Origin: an uncultured Methanospirillum sp.
GTDB taxonomy: Archaea; Halobacteriota; Methanomicrobia; Methanomicrobiales; Methanospirillaceae
NCBI RefSeq assembly: GCF_963668475.1
Contig: NZ_OY764544.1
Location: forward strand, 2,542,001 to 2,606,000
Length of the DNA: 64,000 nt
Direction: 5' to 3'
Shown: piece by piece, positions 53,188 to 61,031 of the stretch
Layout of the letters: each line of letters begins with the position of its first letter
How positions within the stretch are numbered: position 1 is the stretch's first letter
The notes under the pieces: generated by a model
Databases searched by the model: none
What the model was told of the DNA's origin: nothing
The model's input: only the letters and a program-made list of their open reading frames with translations
Position numbers and translations under genes: made by a program

Positions 53188-55208
53188 AGATCCTGCTGCT
53201 CATAATCATCCTCCTTCCCTTCCTGATCACTGTTGGGTATGCTAACACCACAATCGTATCAGGCCCATTCACTCTGGACACCGGAATCAGCCCTGGCAAT
53301 GATCTCTTCGGGTACGTGAACAATGCCTGGATAACAGATCACCCGGTTCCTGAAAATAAAAGTTCATACACCGCGTTCACAGAGGTCGAGGAGAGGACCC
53401 TTGAGCAACTGAAAGCCCTGTTCGATGACGAGTCCCAGCGGTATGCTGCTGGAGAAGAGAGTCTTATCGGGCAATTTTACCTGAGCGGCATGGATATCGG
53501 GGGGATCAACCGCGAGGGACTCTCCCCTATCGAAGGGGAACTTGCCATGATCGATGGCATCTCTTCACACGAAGATCTTATGAATGGCTCTGTCATGCTT
53601 GTTCAGGAAGGTATCTTTCCGTTCTTTGTCTATTATGCAGACCAGGATCCAACGAACTCAACGAGGATCATTCCCCAGGTTGAACAGGATGGTCTGGGTC
53701 TGCCTGACAAGGAGTATTACATTCGTAATAGCACAGGTGGGAGGAAGATCAGGGAGGAATACCGGCAGCATATAATAAATGTCTTCCTTCTGATGAATGA
53801 GAGTGAGACTGAAGCAGCCCTGGATTCAGAGCGTGTGTACAGGATCGAGGAAGAGCTGGCCTCTGCACAATACAACCAGGTTGAGAACCAGGATCCCTGG
53901 AATACAACTCATATCCTCACCTGGAAGGACCTGAACTCTCAGTACCCGAATATCAGCTGGGAAACCCTTGCATCAATCAACGGGTCAGGGAGATCAGACC
54001 TGGTAAACCTGCACCAGATCACAGCAATTCACAAGCTGGACCAGATGCTGAAGGTGATACCGCTCAGAGACTGGAAAGCCTTCCTCAGGTTCAGGCTTGT
54101 GGATTCACTATCAGACTCGCTTTCAGCACCGTTTGAGGATGAGCACTTCAACTTTTACGGGCGTATTCTCGACGGAGTGTCTACCCCGGAGCCACGATGG
54201 AAACGGGTTCTTGCAACCGTGGATGCAGGGCTCTCTGATGAGGTTGGCAAGCGATACGTTGAGAACTATTTCCATGCCGATGCACGAGAGCAGGCAAGAA
54301 CCATCTCCCATACGATACGATCAGAACTCGGTAAGAGGATACTGAACCTCACGTGGATGGAGAATGGCACCCGGAAGGCAGCGGTTGAAAAACTCGATGA
54401 GATGGATGAGAAGATCGGGTATCCCGATGTCTGGATGGATTATTCAGGGCTGAACCTGACTGCTTCGTACATCAGAAATATTCTTGAAACAAATCATTAC
54501 TCGCTGATTCATGGTCCTCTGGGCCTGGAAAAGATTGGAAAGCCGGTGGATAAGACCACCTGGATGATGTCTCCCCAGACTGTGAACGCGTACTACTCAC
54601 CGGGCAGAAACGAGATCGTCTTCCCTGCAGCGATGCTCCAGCCCCCGTTCTTTGACCCTGAAGCAGATGCCCCGGTCAACTACGGCGGTATTGGAACCGT
54701 GATCGGCCACGAGATGACCCATGGTTTTGATGATCAGGGAGGTCAGTATGACAAGGATGGTAACCTCCGTGACTGGTGGAAACCTGCTGACGCTGCAAGG
54801 TTTGCAGAGCAGGAAGCCCTGATCATCGATCAGGTTGACCGGTTTGAGGCTGCTCCGGGTGTTTTTGTGAACGGGAACCTGACTGTGGGTGAGGACGTTG
54901 CCGACTTTGGCGGGCTCACGCTTGCGTATCATGCATGGGAAGACACCATCGATGATGACACTAAGCAACCGGATTCCGGTGCCGTCACCCCTGCACAACA
55001 GGTCTTCCTCTCCTTTGCGAGGAGCATGCAGGGATCTGCGACAGCTGAGTTTCTCAAGGCTAGTGCAATTACTGACCGACATCCGTGGGGAAAGTTCAGG
55101 ACCAATGCGGCACCTTTCAATATTCCTGAGTTTTATGATGCCTTCTCTGATGTGGGTCCCGGGCATTTCCTCTACCGGTCACCGGAAGAGCGGCCTGTTA
55201 TCTGGTAG
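53181..55208 (+). CDS. M13 (neprilysin-type) zinc metallopeptidase, exported
   Basis: Protein of 675 residues with a signal peptide (ILLLIIILLPFLITVGYA). The catalytic motif is VIGHEMTHGFDDQG, with the third zinc ligand in GEDVADFGGL and the upstream NAYYSPGRNEIVFPAAMLQ. These are the M13 landmarks. The usual C-terminal Cys-x-x-Trp ending is replaced by PVIW without the Cys. It degrades peptides outside the cell. M13 is mainly bacterial and eukaryotic, so transfer is likely. Its 3' end overlaps the convergent kinase gene by 37 bp. Confidence 0.93.
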   Translation: MVKILLLIIILLPFLITVGYANTTIVSGPFTLDTGISPGNDLFGYVNNAWITDHPVPENKSSYTAFTEVEERTLEQLKALFDDESQRYAAGEESLIGQFYLSGMDIGGINREGLSPIEGELAMIDGISSHEDLMNGSVMLVQEGIFPFFVYYADQDPTNSTRIIPQVEQDGLGLPDKEYYIRNSTGGRKIREEYRQHIINVFLLMNESETEAALDSERVYRIEEELASAQYNQVENQDPWNTTHILTWKDLNSQYPNISWETLASINGSGRSDLVNLHQITAIHKLDQMLKVIPLRDWKAFLRFRLVDSLSDSLSAPFEDEHFNFYGRILDGVSTPEPRWKRVLATVDAGLSDEVGKRYVENYFHADAREQARTISHTIRSELGKRILNLTWMENGTRKAAVEKLDEMDEKIGYPDVWMDYSGLNLTASYIRNILETNHYSLIHGPLGLEKIGKPVDKTTWMMSPQTVNAYYSPGRNEIVFPAAMLQPPFFDPEADAPVNYGGIGTVIGHEMTHGFDDQGGQYDKDGNLRDWWKPADAARFAEQEALIIDQVDRFEAAPGVFVNGNLTVGEDVADFGGLTLAYHAWEDTIDDDTKQPDSGAVTPAQQVFLSFARSMQGSATAEFLKASAITDRHPWGKFRTNAAPFNIPEFYDAFSDVGPGHFLYRSPEERPVIW

Positions 55209-55984
55209 TCCGAATCAATGGGTTCGGGCTCATTCTTCGCAGCAGGTAATGAGAAACAGACTTGTGATCCTTTTCCCACGCCTTCACTCTCCACGATTAT
55301 GGTTCCCTGGTATTTCTCAAGAATATGCCTGACGATGGGAAGGCCCAGGCCATGGGTATCTATCTCGTGCCGTGAGAGATCGGTCTTGTAAAAGTAATCA
55401 AATATCCGCTCTATTTCGGTCACGCTCAAGCCGTTACCTGTATCACCGACACACACTCTGATGAGATCATCCTGACGATACCCTGAGAACAGAATCGTTC
55501 CTCCCTGCCTGTTGTACCTGACTGCGTTCCTAGTCAGTTCCTCGATCACAAGAAGGAGGCTTTTATCAGGAATCCTGGCAAACAGGGAGTCTGAAATATC
55601 TGTTTTGACAGAGAGGTTTTTCTCTTCGATCTCATTCCTGTATTGTGTGATCACCATCTCAATTATTGAGCCGATATCTGTGACTCCTATCTTCTCATCT
55701 GTCTGGGTTGCGTCCATCTGCTGCAGAATCAGGATCTTATCAAGCAACGCTCTGATCCGGAATGCCCCAAGTTCAATCCGATTCAAAACTTCAAGTTTTT
55801 CAGGATTACTCTCATTCTTTCTGAGATAAGGGAGCAGTCCGATGATCGGGGTGAGCGGGGTTCTGAGATCATGGCCGATCTGGACGATCAGTTCCTTCTT
55901 GCGATGAAGGAGATTCTCGACCAAAGTTGATCGCTCCTGGAGATCGATGTTTGTCAGTGCGAGTTCATGCGACTTTTCTGCCAA
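55172..55984 (-). pseudogene. Sensor histidine kinase, 5' end missing
   Basis: The HisKA (IVQIGHDLRTPLTP) and HATPase domains (ELTRNAVRYN, VGDTGNGLS, HGLGLPIVRHI) are intact. The first possible start is TTG 55984, but the same frame stays open and protein-like for another 50 codons, to the TAA at 56136-56138, with no ATG or GTG. The preceding residues (NPVILNLISNAIAIEAGRG) look like part of a larger sensor region. The gene has therefore probably lost its 5' end by deletion or insertion. If TTG is used, a soluble kinase core would be made. Confidence 0.7.
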
Positions 55985-56259
55985 CTGGCGGGTATAATCC
56001 TGGAGAACAGTCTGAAAGTCTCCTCTGCCTGCTTCAATGGCTATTGCATTTGAGATGAGGTTGAGAATGACCGGGTTCAGTTCTCCGGGTTCGTACTCCT
56101 TCTGATAATAGACACTCGGTAGTGGCCTTGAATATTACTGGTGATGAAAATCCTTCAGATTATGGTTAATTCATACAATTTTGATCCAATTTATCTGAGC
56201 AAATCCTTTCAATGAATGAATATTCATCTTCAGTTATCAAGTGGGCCACTACCAAACAC

Positions 56260-56469
56260 TCAAGGTTCCTGGGTTTCCGGGTGAGGGGAAGACTTTGCAT
56301 CGGTGGTATACCTGGTCATTTCCGGCCTGAACAAGGGGATCGGTCTTTTTAAACTCCGTGTTATCAAGTGGGAGAAGAAGACAGACATCGGGTGCATCCA
56401 GGTGATGCATCCACATACCACAACGAGAAGGAACAGGTTCATCAGGATCAGGATGCTACTACGTTTCAT
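56260..56469 (-). CDS. Possible small lipoprotein
   Basis: A 69-codon frame whose first 22 residues form a lipoprotein-like signal (MKRSSILILMNLFLLVVV, then CGC). The remaining 47 residues have no recognised domain and could be shifted out of a once longer frame. It lies in the 575-bp gap between the truncated kinase and the PEGA-like gene, which otherwise seems empty except for a 12-bp palindrome ATGAATATTCAT at 56216-56227. Confidence 0.35.
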   Translation of the reverse strand: MKRSSILILMNLFLLVVVCGCITWMHPMSVFFSHLITRSLKRPIPLFRPEMTRYTTDAKSSPHPETQEP

Positions 56470-56713
56470 GGTGTACTACCAGGATTAACCAGGTTTGCCG
56501 ATATCAGAAGATCTTCAGGCTGATTCAGAATAATATTCAGACGTATATGATATTACAGGCATAGGTGCTTGTTCTATGATATTTATATATTCTCACTCTG
56601 TTGTGCAAATCATCCCTGCATAATCATATTTCAATTGGCAGATCTCCAGATTGAATACCCTGCAGTCTGAAAGAGCGTGAAGACTTATCTGTAAGCAGTA
56701 TCCTCTATACGTT

Positions 56714-57358
56714 ATGCAACGGCATTCAAATCTGCTGAAACTCTGTATTGTACTTCTGGTTCTTGCCTGTGGTTGTGGAGCAGCCTCTGCCAGTACTTCC
56801 AATTCGATCGGAGGGGACCGGGCCTGGTATGTGTTTCACTGCCACGCTGACGGGACTGAAATCTCTCTTGACAACGAGATCAAAGGTGTGATCACCGATG
56901 GAGAACTCTCTGTCCCGGTGTACACCACCGGAACCCCGTACAAATCCTACACTGCAACCTATGATCAGGAGGGGTTCCATCAGTCTGTGACCCGTCCGCT
57001 TACCAAAGTCCCGGCAAAAGGAGAGGTCATGGATATTTATGTGGATATTAGTCCGGTCCCGACTCCACATCCGACATATGCTCCCAAACCGATCGGCGGC
57101 GATCAGGGCTGGTATGATATCTACTGCAATGTTCCGGGTGCAACGGTATCCTTTGACGGTGAAGTGAAAGGGGTTATATCAGACAATGTCCTTGTCGTCC
57201 CGGTGTACACTACCGGAACACCGTACAAAACGATAACGGTGAGTGCCCCTGATTATGTAACAGTTTCAGAACCGATTGACCAGCACCCGGGAAATGGTGA
57301 GACGGTGGATCTCTACATCACCCTGAACCGTGAGAACGATATCCCGATGGTCAGTTAA
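56714..57358 (+). CDS. Exported protein with two PEGA-like repeats
   Basis: Protein of 214 residues with a signal peptide (LCIVLLVLACGCGAASA). Two tandem repeats of about 80 residues follow, each starting IGGD-x-x-WY and containing GxxISLDNEIKG or GATVSFDGEVKG and VPVYTTGTPYK. The PEGA-type beta unit is frequent in surface proteins of this order. A short TP-rich linker joins the repeats. A T-run (57365-57377) after the stop is a probable terminator. Confidence 0.8.
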   Translation: MQRHSNLLKLCIVLLVLACGCGAASASTSNSIGGDRAWYVFHCHADGTEISLDNEIKGVITDGELSVPVYTTGTPYKSYTATYDQEGFHQSVTRPLTKVPAKGEVMDIYVDISPVPTPHPTYAPKPIGGDQGWYDIYCNVPGATVSFDGEVKGVISDNVLVVPVYTTGTPYKTITVSAPDYVTVSEPIDQHPGNGETVDLYITLNRENDIPMVS

Positions 57359-57950
57359 ATCGGGCCTTTCTTTTTTTGTCTCCCCTTCGTTCATATGTCC
57401 GGGTTTTTACCTTCAGGCAGGGTGATGACGCTGACATTCAGGGTTGGGCGGCATTGCGGCAGAGAAAGACCAAAGCGGAACGATACGGGAAGGCGCCGCT
57501 CTGGAAATAAGCCCTCTTTCTCTCTGGAATAATAAATAAAATGAATATATTAGATCTTTAGATCAGAGAGCGGCAGATGAATGGGTATGAAGCAGGGGTA
57601 TACCCCCGGGGTGATGGTGGGATTCAGGTATCTGATCCCTGGATCTGCCGCATTGCCGCCCACAGTGATCTACTAAGCCTGAATTGGTGCCTGTTTTAAA
57701 AACAGTGGTCATATGTCAGAGTGGCAGATCAGCATACCCCGCCGCATGCTGCCGCTTCTGCCGCCCGTATTCACAGGATTCAGTACAGAGCAGGGCGGCC
57801 AGAGACCCGGTTACCTGAGGATAAATATATCTCCATGAACCCTCCTGCTCAGCATGAACGGATCGAATAACTTAAGCATGCATGGGAGAATTTATTCAAC
57901 GGGAAACCATACTGCCAATTTTCATGTATATGGTATGGGGATGGAAAAAA
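57359..57950. other. Intergenic region with long inverted repeat
   Basis: About 590 bp without a supported gene. It contains two 18-nt arms forming an inverted repeat with one mismatch at 57446-57463 and 57644-57661, a 12-bp palindrome GGGGTATACCCC at 57595-57606, and further CTGCCGC-type motifs near 57564 and 57748. Confidence 0.55.
57446..57661. repeat. Inverted repeat pair, arms 18 nt, about 180 bp apart
   Basis: GGGCGGCATTGCGGCAGA at 57446-57463 faces TCTGCCGCATTGCCGCCC at 57644-57661, its reverse complement except for one base. The enclosed 180 bp include an AT-rich part and the palindrome at 57595. It could be the two ends of a small non-autonomous element or an RNA stem. Confidence 0.6.
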
Positions 57951-58742
57951 ATGGCTGACAATATTCAAAGCACCTCCCTCTTTGCGGAGATTGGGGATGA
58001 TTCAGAATTCAGGAACCGCTATGGGGATCAGATCGGCAGCGGAATGAGTGCAGTAATTTATGCACGTGACGGGATCGTTGCCAAAGTCTTTCGTGAGGGA
58101 CAACCGAAGAGGCAGGTGTTTCAGGAGGCTTTTACCATGGCAGTGGTCGGAGACCTGAGAATTCCCTCACCCACAGTCTACGGTGTCGAGTCCTTTGGCG
58201 GAAGAACAGTTCTTCTGATGGATCACATTCAGGGTAGTTCACTCCTTGACATAATGGTTGCAGACCCGGAAAAGACCGGAGAATGCCTTGACACCGTGGT
58301 GAGCCTTCAGGCCATGATGCACAATGCGGTTACAACCGACTTTCGCCCGATAAAACAGGTTCTGAAAGGAAATATCATCGGAAGTCCTGGTCTCACTCCT
58401 GCAGAAAAGGAATGTCTTCTTGGGATGATCCCGGATTTTCCTGATGATTATGCCCTCTGTCACGGGGATTTCCATGGTGGAAATGTCCTCTTTGACGGGA
58501 AATCGTGTATCATCATTGACTGGGCTGAAGTCGCCTGTGGCTCTCCTGAAGCCGATGCAAGCCGGACGTATCTGGACTACTGCATGTACCAGAATGGCCT
58601 GGAAGAGGTATATCTGGAGAAATATTGTGCGTCAACGGGCAGAAGCAGAGAAGAGATACTGGCCTGGCTTCCTCTGATGGCAGGTGCTCTTTACGGCTAC
58701 CTCTCTGAAGAAGGAAAGAAGATTGCCCGGAAAAAATTCTAA
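57951..58742 (+). CDS. APH-type small-molecule kinase
   Basis: Protein of 263 residues with the aminoglycoside-phosphotransferase fold. The catalytic loop is ALCHGDFHGGNVLFDG and the metal-binding motif is IIIDWAEVACG; a glycine-rich GSGMSAVIYARDG is the nucleotide loop and AKVFREG holds the lysine. The substrate is unknown and resistance need not be the function. The ATG at 57951 (MADNIQST) is preferred; 23 hydrophobic residues would be added by the upstream ATG at 57882. It is followed within 25 bp by two membrane genes. Confidence 0.82.
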   Translation: MADNIQSTSLFAEIGDDSEFRNRYGDQIGSGMSAVIYARDGIVAKVFREGQPKRQVFQEAFTMAVVGDLRIPSPTVYGVESFGGRTVLLMDHIQGSSLLDIMVADPEKTGECLDTVVSLQAMMHNAVTTDFRPIKQVLKGNIIGSPGLTPAEKECLLGMIPDFPDDYALCHGDFHGGNVLFDGKSCIIIDWAEVACGSPEADASRTYLDYCMYQNGLEEVYLEKYCASTGRSREEILAWLPLMAGALYGYLSEEGKKIARKKF

Positions 58743-58766
58743 CACAGCAACGATGGTACCTGGAAA

Positions 58767-59384
58767 ATGCGTATGAAAATTTACGAGGAGTCTGACCTCT
58801 CCCTAGAGGTTGTTATCCTGATCGTCCTTGGGATATTCATGCTTCTCTTTGGTATTCTCCTCTTCAGTATTCACACCGGAGATCTGCCGTACTCACCTGA
58901 CAGCATGTACGGACTTCTGCTTGTGCTGGTATCACTGCAGGTGATAACCATGGGGAAGACTCCGTTTGGCGATCTCAGGCGTTCATGGATGGTTGTAATC
59001 CTGGGGATCTGCACGGCAATTCTTGGCATGTTAGCCTGTTTTGTCCCCGGACTTGTTACTGATATTGTGCGGATACTGATCGGGCTCCTCCTGTTTGGCG
59101 GGGGGATTGCTCTCCTGTTCCAGTTGTTCGTGTCAGAGGAGAAGGCAAAGACATGGATTAACCAGCCGGGCACAATCCGCCAGCTCATCCTGGCATGCAG
59201 TCTGGTCTATGGGATGTCAGTAGTATTGGGGCTTGTAACGCTCCTTCCGGGCCTTGTCACCAATCCACAGACCTCTGCACTGCTCATTCTGTATGGCATC
59301 GGTTTCCTCTATCTCTCCTGGTGTATCCAGAATGTCAACCGGTTGTATCCTGTAGAACAAGGAACTATGGGAGGATCTGCATGA
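58767..59384 (+). CDS. Polytopic membrane protein (paralogue 1)
   Basis: Protein of 205 residues with about six transmembrane segments. It shares with the next gene the layout PYSPDSMYGLLLVL, MGKTPFGDLRRSW, ACFVPGLVTDIVR and LVTLLPGLVTN. So the two arose by tandem duplication. The family resembles HdeD/DUF308-type membrane proteins but is not clearly one. It follows the APH-type kinase by 24 bp. Confidence 0.7.
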   Translation: MRMKIYEESDLSLEVVILIVLGIFMLLFGILLFSIHTGDLPYSPDSMYGLLLVLVSLQVITMGKTPFGDLRRSWMVVILGICTAILGMLACFVPGLVTDIVRILIGLLLFGGGIALLFQLFVSEEKAKTWINQPGTIRQLILACSLVYGMSVVLGLVTLLPGLVTNPQTSALLILYGIGFLYLSWCIQNVNRLYPVEQGTMGGSA

Positions 59385-60013
59385 CTCCGGGTGCAATTCC
59401 ATTCTGTGAGAGGTACCCGGTATTTAAGGAAGCTTCACTACCACTCCCGGTTGCACTGGTAGTTGTGGTTGGAATCCTGATGATATTCCTCGGACTCCTT
59501 CTCTTTCCTGTAAATCTCGGACTGATACCATTCTCCCCGGACGGTCAGCTCGGGCTCCTGCTGGTTATCAATGCTATTCAGATAATGGCAATTGGAGAGA
59601 CCCCGCTGGGTCAGTACAAACGCTCATGGCTGTTGACAGTGATCGGCATCGGGTTTGCATCCATGGGGGTTGTATCATGTATCGTTCCAGGTATCCTGAC
59701 CGATGTGATCAGAACCCTTCTGGGTGCCCTGAACATCATCGGAGGTATTATTCTCCTGGCAAACCAGGTTCTCCCGATGCTGAATAGGGATGGAACTGCG
59801 TCTGCTAATCCGACTGAAGGTCCACCGATCCTAAAAAGATTGAAGAATACTCAGTTGATGCTTCCTATCTTCTCGATCGGGTTTGGTCTCACCACACTCG
59901 TTCCGGGCCTTGTATCTGGGCTGATTATTGCCGGAATACTCATCATTGAGGGGCTGCTTCTCCTTGTACTGGGCTCAACTCTTCAGAAGATCTTAAAAAT
60001 GCAGGAAGGGTGA
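59381..60013 (+). CDS. Polytopic membrane protein (paralogue 2)
   Basis: Protein of 210 residues, paralogous to the gene before it: IPFSPDGQLGLLLVI, IGETPLGQYKRSW, SCIVPGILTDVIR and LTTLVPGLVSG stand at the same positions. The ATG at 59381 overlaps the preceding stop (ATGA) and is preceded by GGGAGGATC, so it is translationally coupled. A hairpin terminator follows. Confidence 0.72.
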   Translation: MTPGAIPFCERYPVFKEASLPLPVALVVVVGILMIFLGLLLFPVNLGLIPFSPDGQLGLLLVINAIQIMAIGETPLGQYKRSWLLTVIGIGFASMGVVSCIVPGILTDVIRTLLGALNIIGGIILLANQVLPMLNRDGTASANPTEGPPILKRLKNTQLMLPIFSIGFGLTTLVPGLVSGLIIAGILIIEGLLLLVLGSTLQKILKMQEG

Positions 60014-60040
60014 AACCCGGACTCCGGGTTATCATTCTTT
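60014..60040 (+). terminator. Hairpin terminator after the membrane-protein operon
   Basis: AACCCGG-ACT-CCGGGTT at 60014-60030 is a perfect 7-bp stem with a 3-nt loop just after the stop, followed by a T-rich ATCATTCTTT. Confidence 0.55.
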
Positions 60041-60041
60041 C

Positions 60042-60109
60042 AAAACCCCAACGGTGCCCCGTTGGGGGCCCAGGTAGGACCGATGAAAAGGACTTTTTCA
60101 TGCAAAAGG
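60042..60109. repeat. Structured repeat of about 70 nt, copy 2
   Basis: The second copy of the element at 43997-44067. Here the stem CCCCAACGG/CCGTTGGGG is perfect (9 bp, TGCC loop), because a C in copy 1 is T in this one and restores the A-T pair. The 3' arm GGTAGGACCGATGAAAAGG is unchanged. It lies after an independent hairpin terminator and before the gene at 60212, so it is not needed for that terminator function. Confidence 0.7.
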
Positions 60110-60211
60110 TCAGTCTGATGCGAAATTCAGAAACCAGGCTGCCATGGGACGAAGTCAGAGCCTGTATCGTTAAGAAACCTTTATCCCTCACCGCTCACTA
60201 CTCTCCTCAAC

Positions 60212-60724
60212 ATGGAAACCGATAGAATTCTAGCAGTGTTCATGAGCATCGTTGCCCTGTTGTTTGGTATCGTTGCCATTACAGCACCGGGAATGGTCTT
60301 TGACTTTCTGGTTCTCGTTATTGGTATCATCTTCCTGCTAGTCGGAATTTTGACTGCAGGTGTTGCACTCTCTGCAGAGAGTGGACCGTCAAAGATGATC
60401 CTGTTCGGGTCAGGCCTGATCAGTATCGTGATCGGGCTTCTAGCTGTCATCTCCCCTTATATTGCAACCGTTGCTGTCGGGTATCTGATTGCTCTGTGGC
60501 TGGTGATCAACGGTCTGCTCACCATCGCGTATGCTGTCTCAATTCAGTGGGAGAAACACCGTATCTTCTCCGGATTTGTCGGAGTGATCAGTTTTCTTAT
60601 CGGTATTTACCTGTTTGTCAGCCCGGGTACGGGGACAGCCCTCCTTACCATGGTGCTGGGTATCTTCTTCATTGTATATGGGATTCTCTCTCTGATAGCG
60701 AGCCTATTCTACTGGAAGATATAA
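60212..60724 (+). CDS. HdeD/DUF308-family membrane protein
   Basis: Protein of 170 residues with six hydrophobic helices in three pairs, each containing a G-x-x-x-I-x-x-G pattern such as LLFGIVAITAPGMVFD, ISIVIGLLAVISP and ISFLIGIYLFVSPG. This threefold repeat is typical of HdeD/DUF308. It may relate to acid or stress tolerance, but archaeal function is not known. A TATA-like CTTTATCC lies about 30 nt upstream. Confidence 0.8.
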   Translation: METDRILAVFMSIVALLFGIVAITAPGMVFDFLVLVIGIIFLLVGILTAGVALSAESGPSKMILFGSGLISIVIGLLAVISPYIATVAVGYLIALWLVINGLLTIAYAVSIQWEKHRIFSGFVGVISFLIGIYLFVSPGTGTALLTMVLGIFFIVYGILSLIASLFYWKI

Positions 60725-60837
60725 TCCCTTTTTTCGCAATCAGTCTGATACAAAGAGGATGGGAATCCCTTCTCTGCTAAACCCGAATAAGAAGAGTGTG
60801 AATGGCTTAGAATTTCAAACCGGTTGTGCAGAAAAAA

Positions 60838-60981
60838 TTATGAAGCGTACTTTTCAGGGTCGGCATCAAATGTCTTTTTGCACCCCGGGGCACAGAAATA
60901 ATACCTCTTTCCCTTATACTCACTTGTGAACTTCGCAGTTTTTTCGTCCACTGTCATCTTACAGATCGGATCGATTGCCAT
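60838..60981 (-). CDS. YHS-domain mini-protein
   Basis: Protein of 47 residues read from ATG 60981, with GGAGG 5 nt upstream. The sequence has DPICKMTVDEKTAKFTSEYKG and YYFCAPGCKKTFDADPEKY, the full YHS domain with its cysteines. YHS domains bind metals and are found in copper ATPases and other metal-handling proteins. It stands alone here. It is short but the family match and the ribosome-binding site make it secure. Confidence 0.9.
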   Translation of the reverse strand: MAIDPICKMTVDEKTAKFTSEYKGKRYYFCAPGCKKTFDADPEKYAS

Positions 60982-61031
60982 CTTCTCCTCCGTACTGCCT
61001 CATTGGATATGAAATGATAAAGGTATTCTTA

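Noticed and set aside
56112..56268. Short inverted repeat GGCCACTACC flanking the lost 5' end of the kinase
   Set aside because: Only about 10 bases match, too little to argue for a mobile element or a recombination site.
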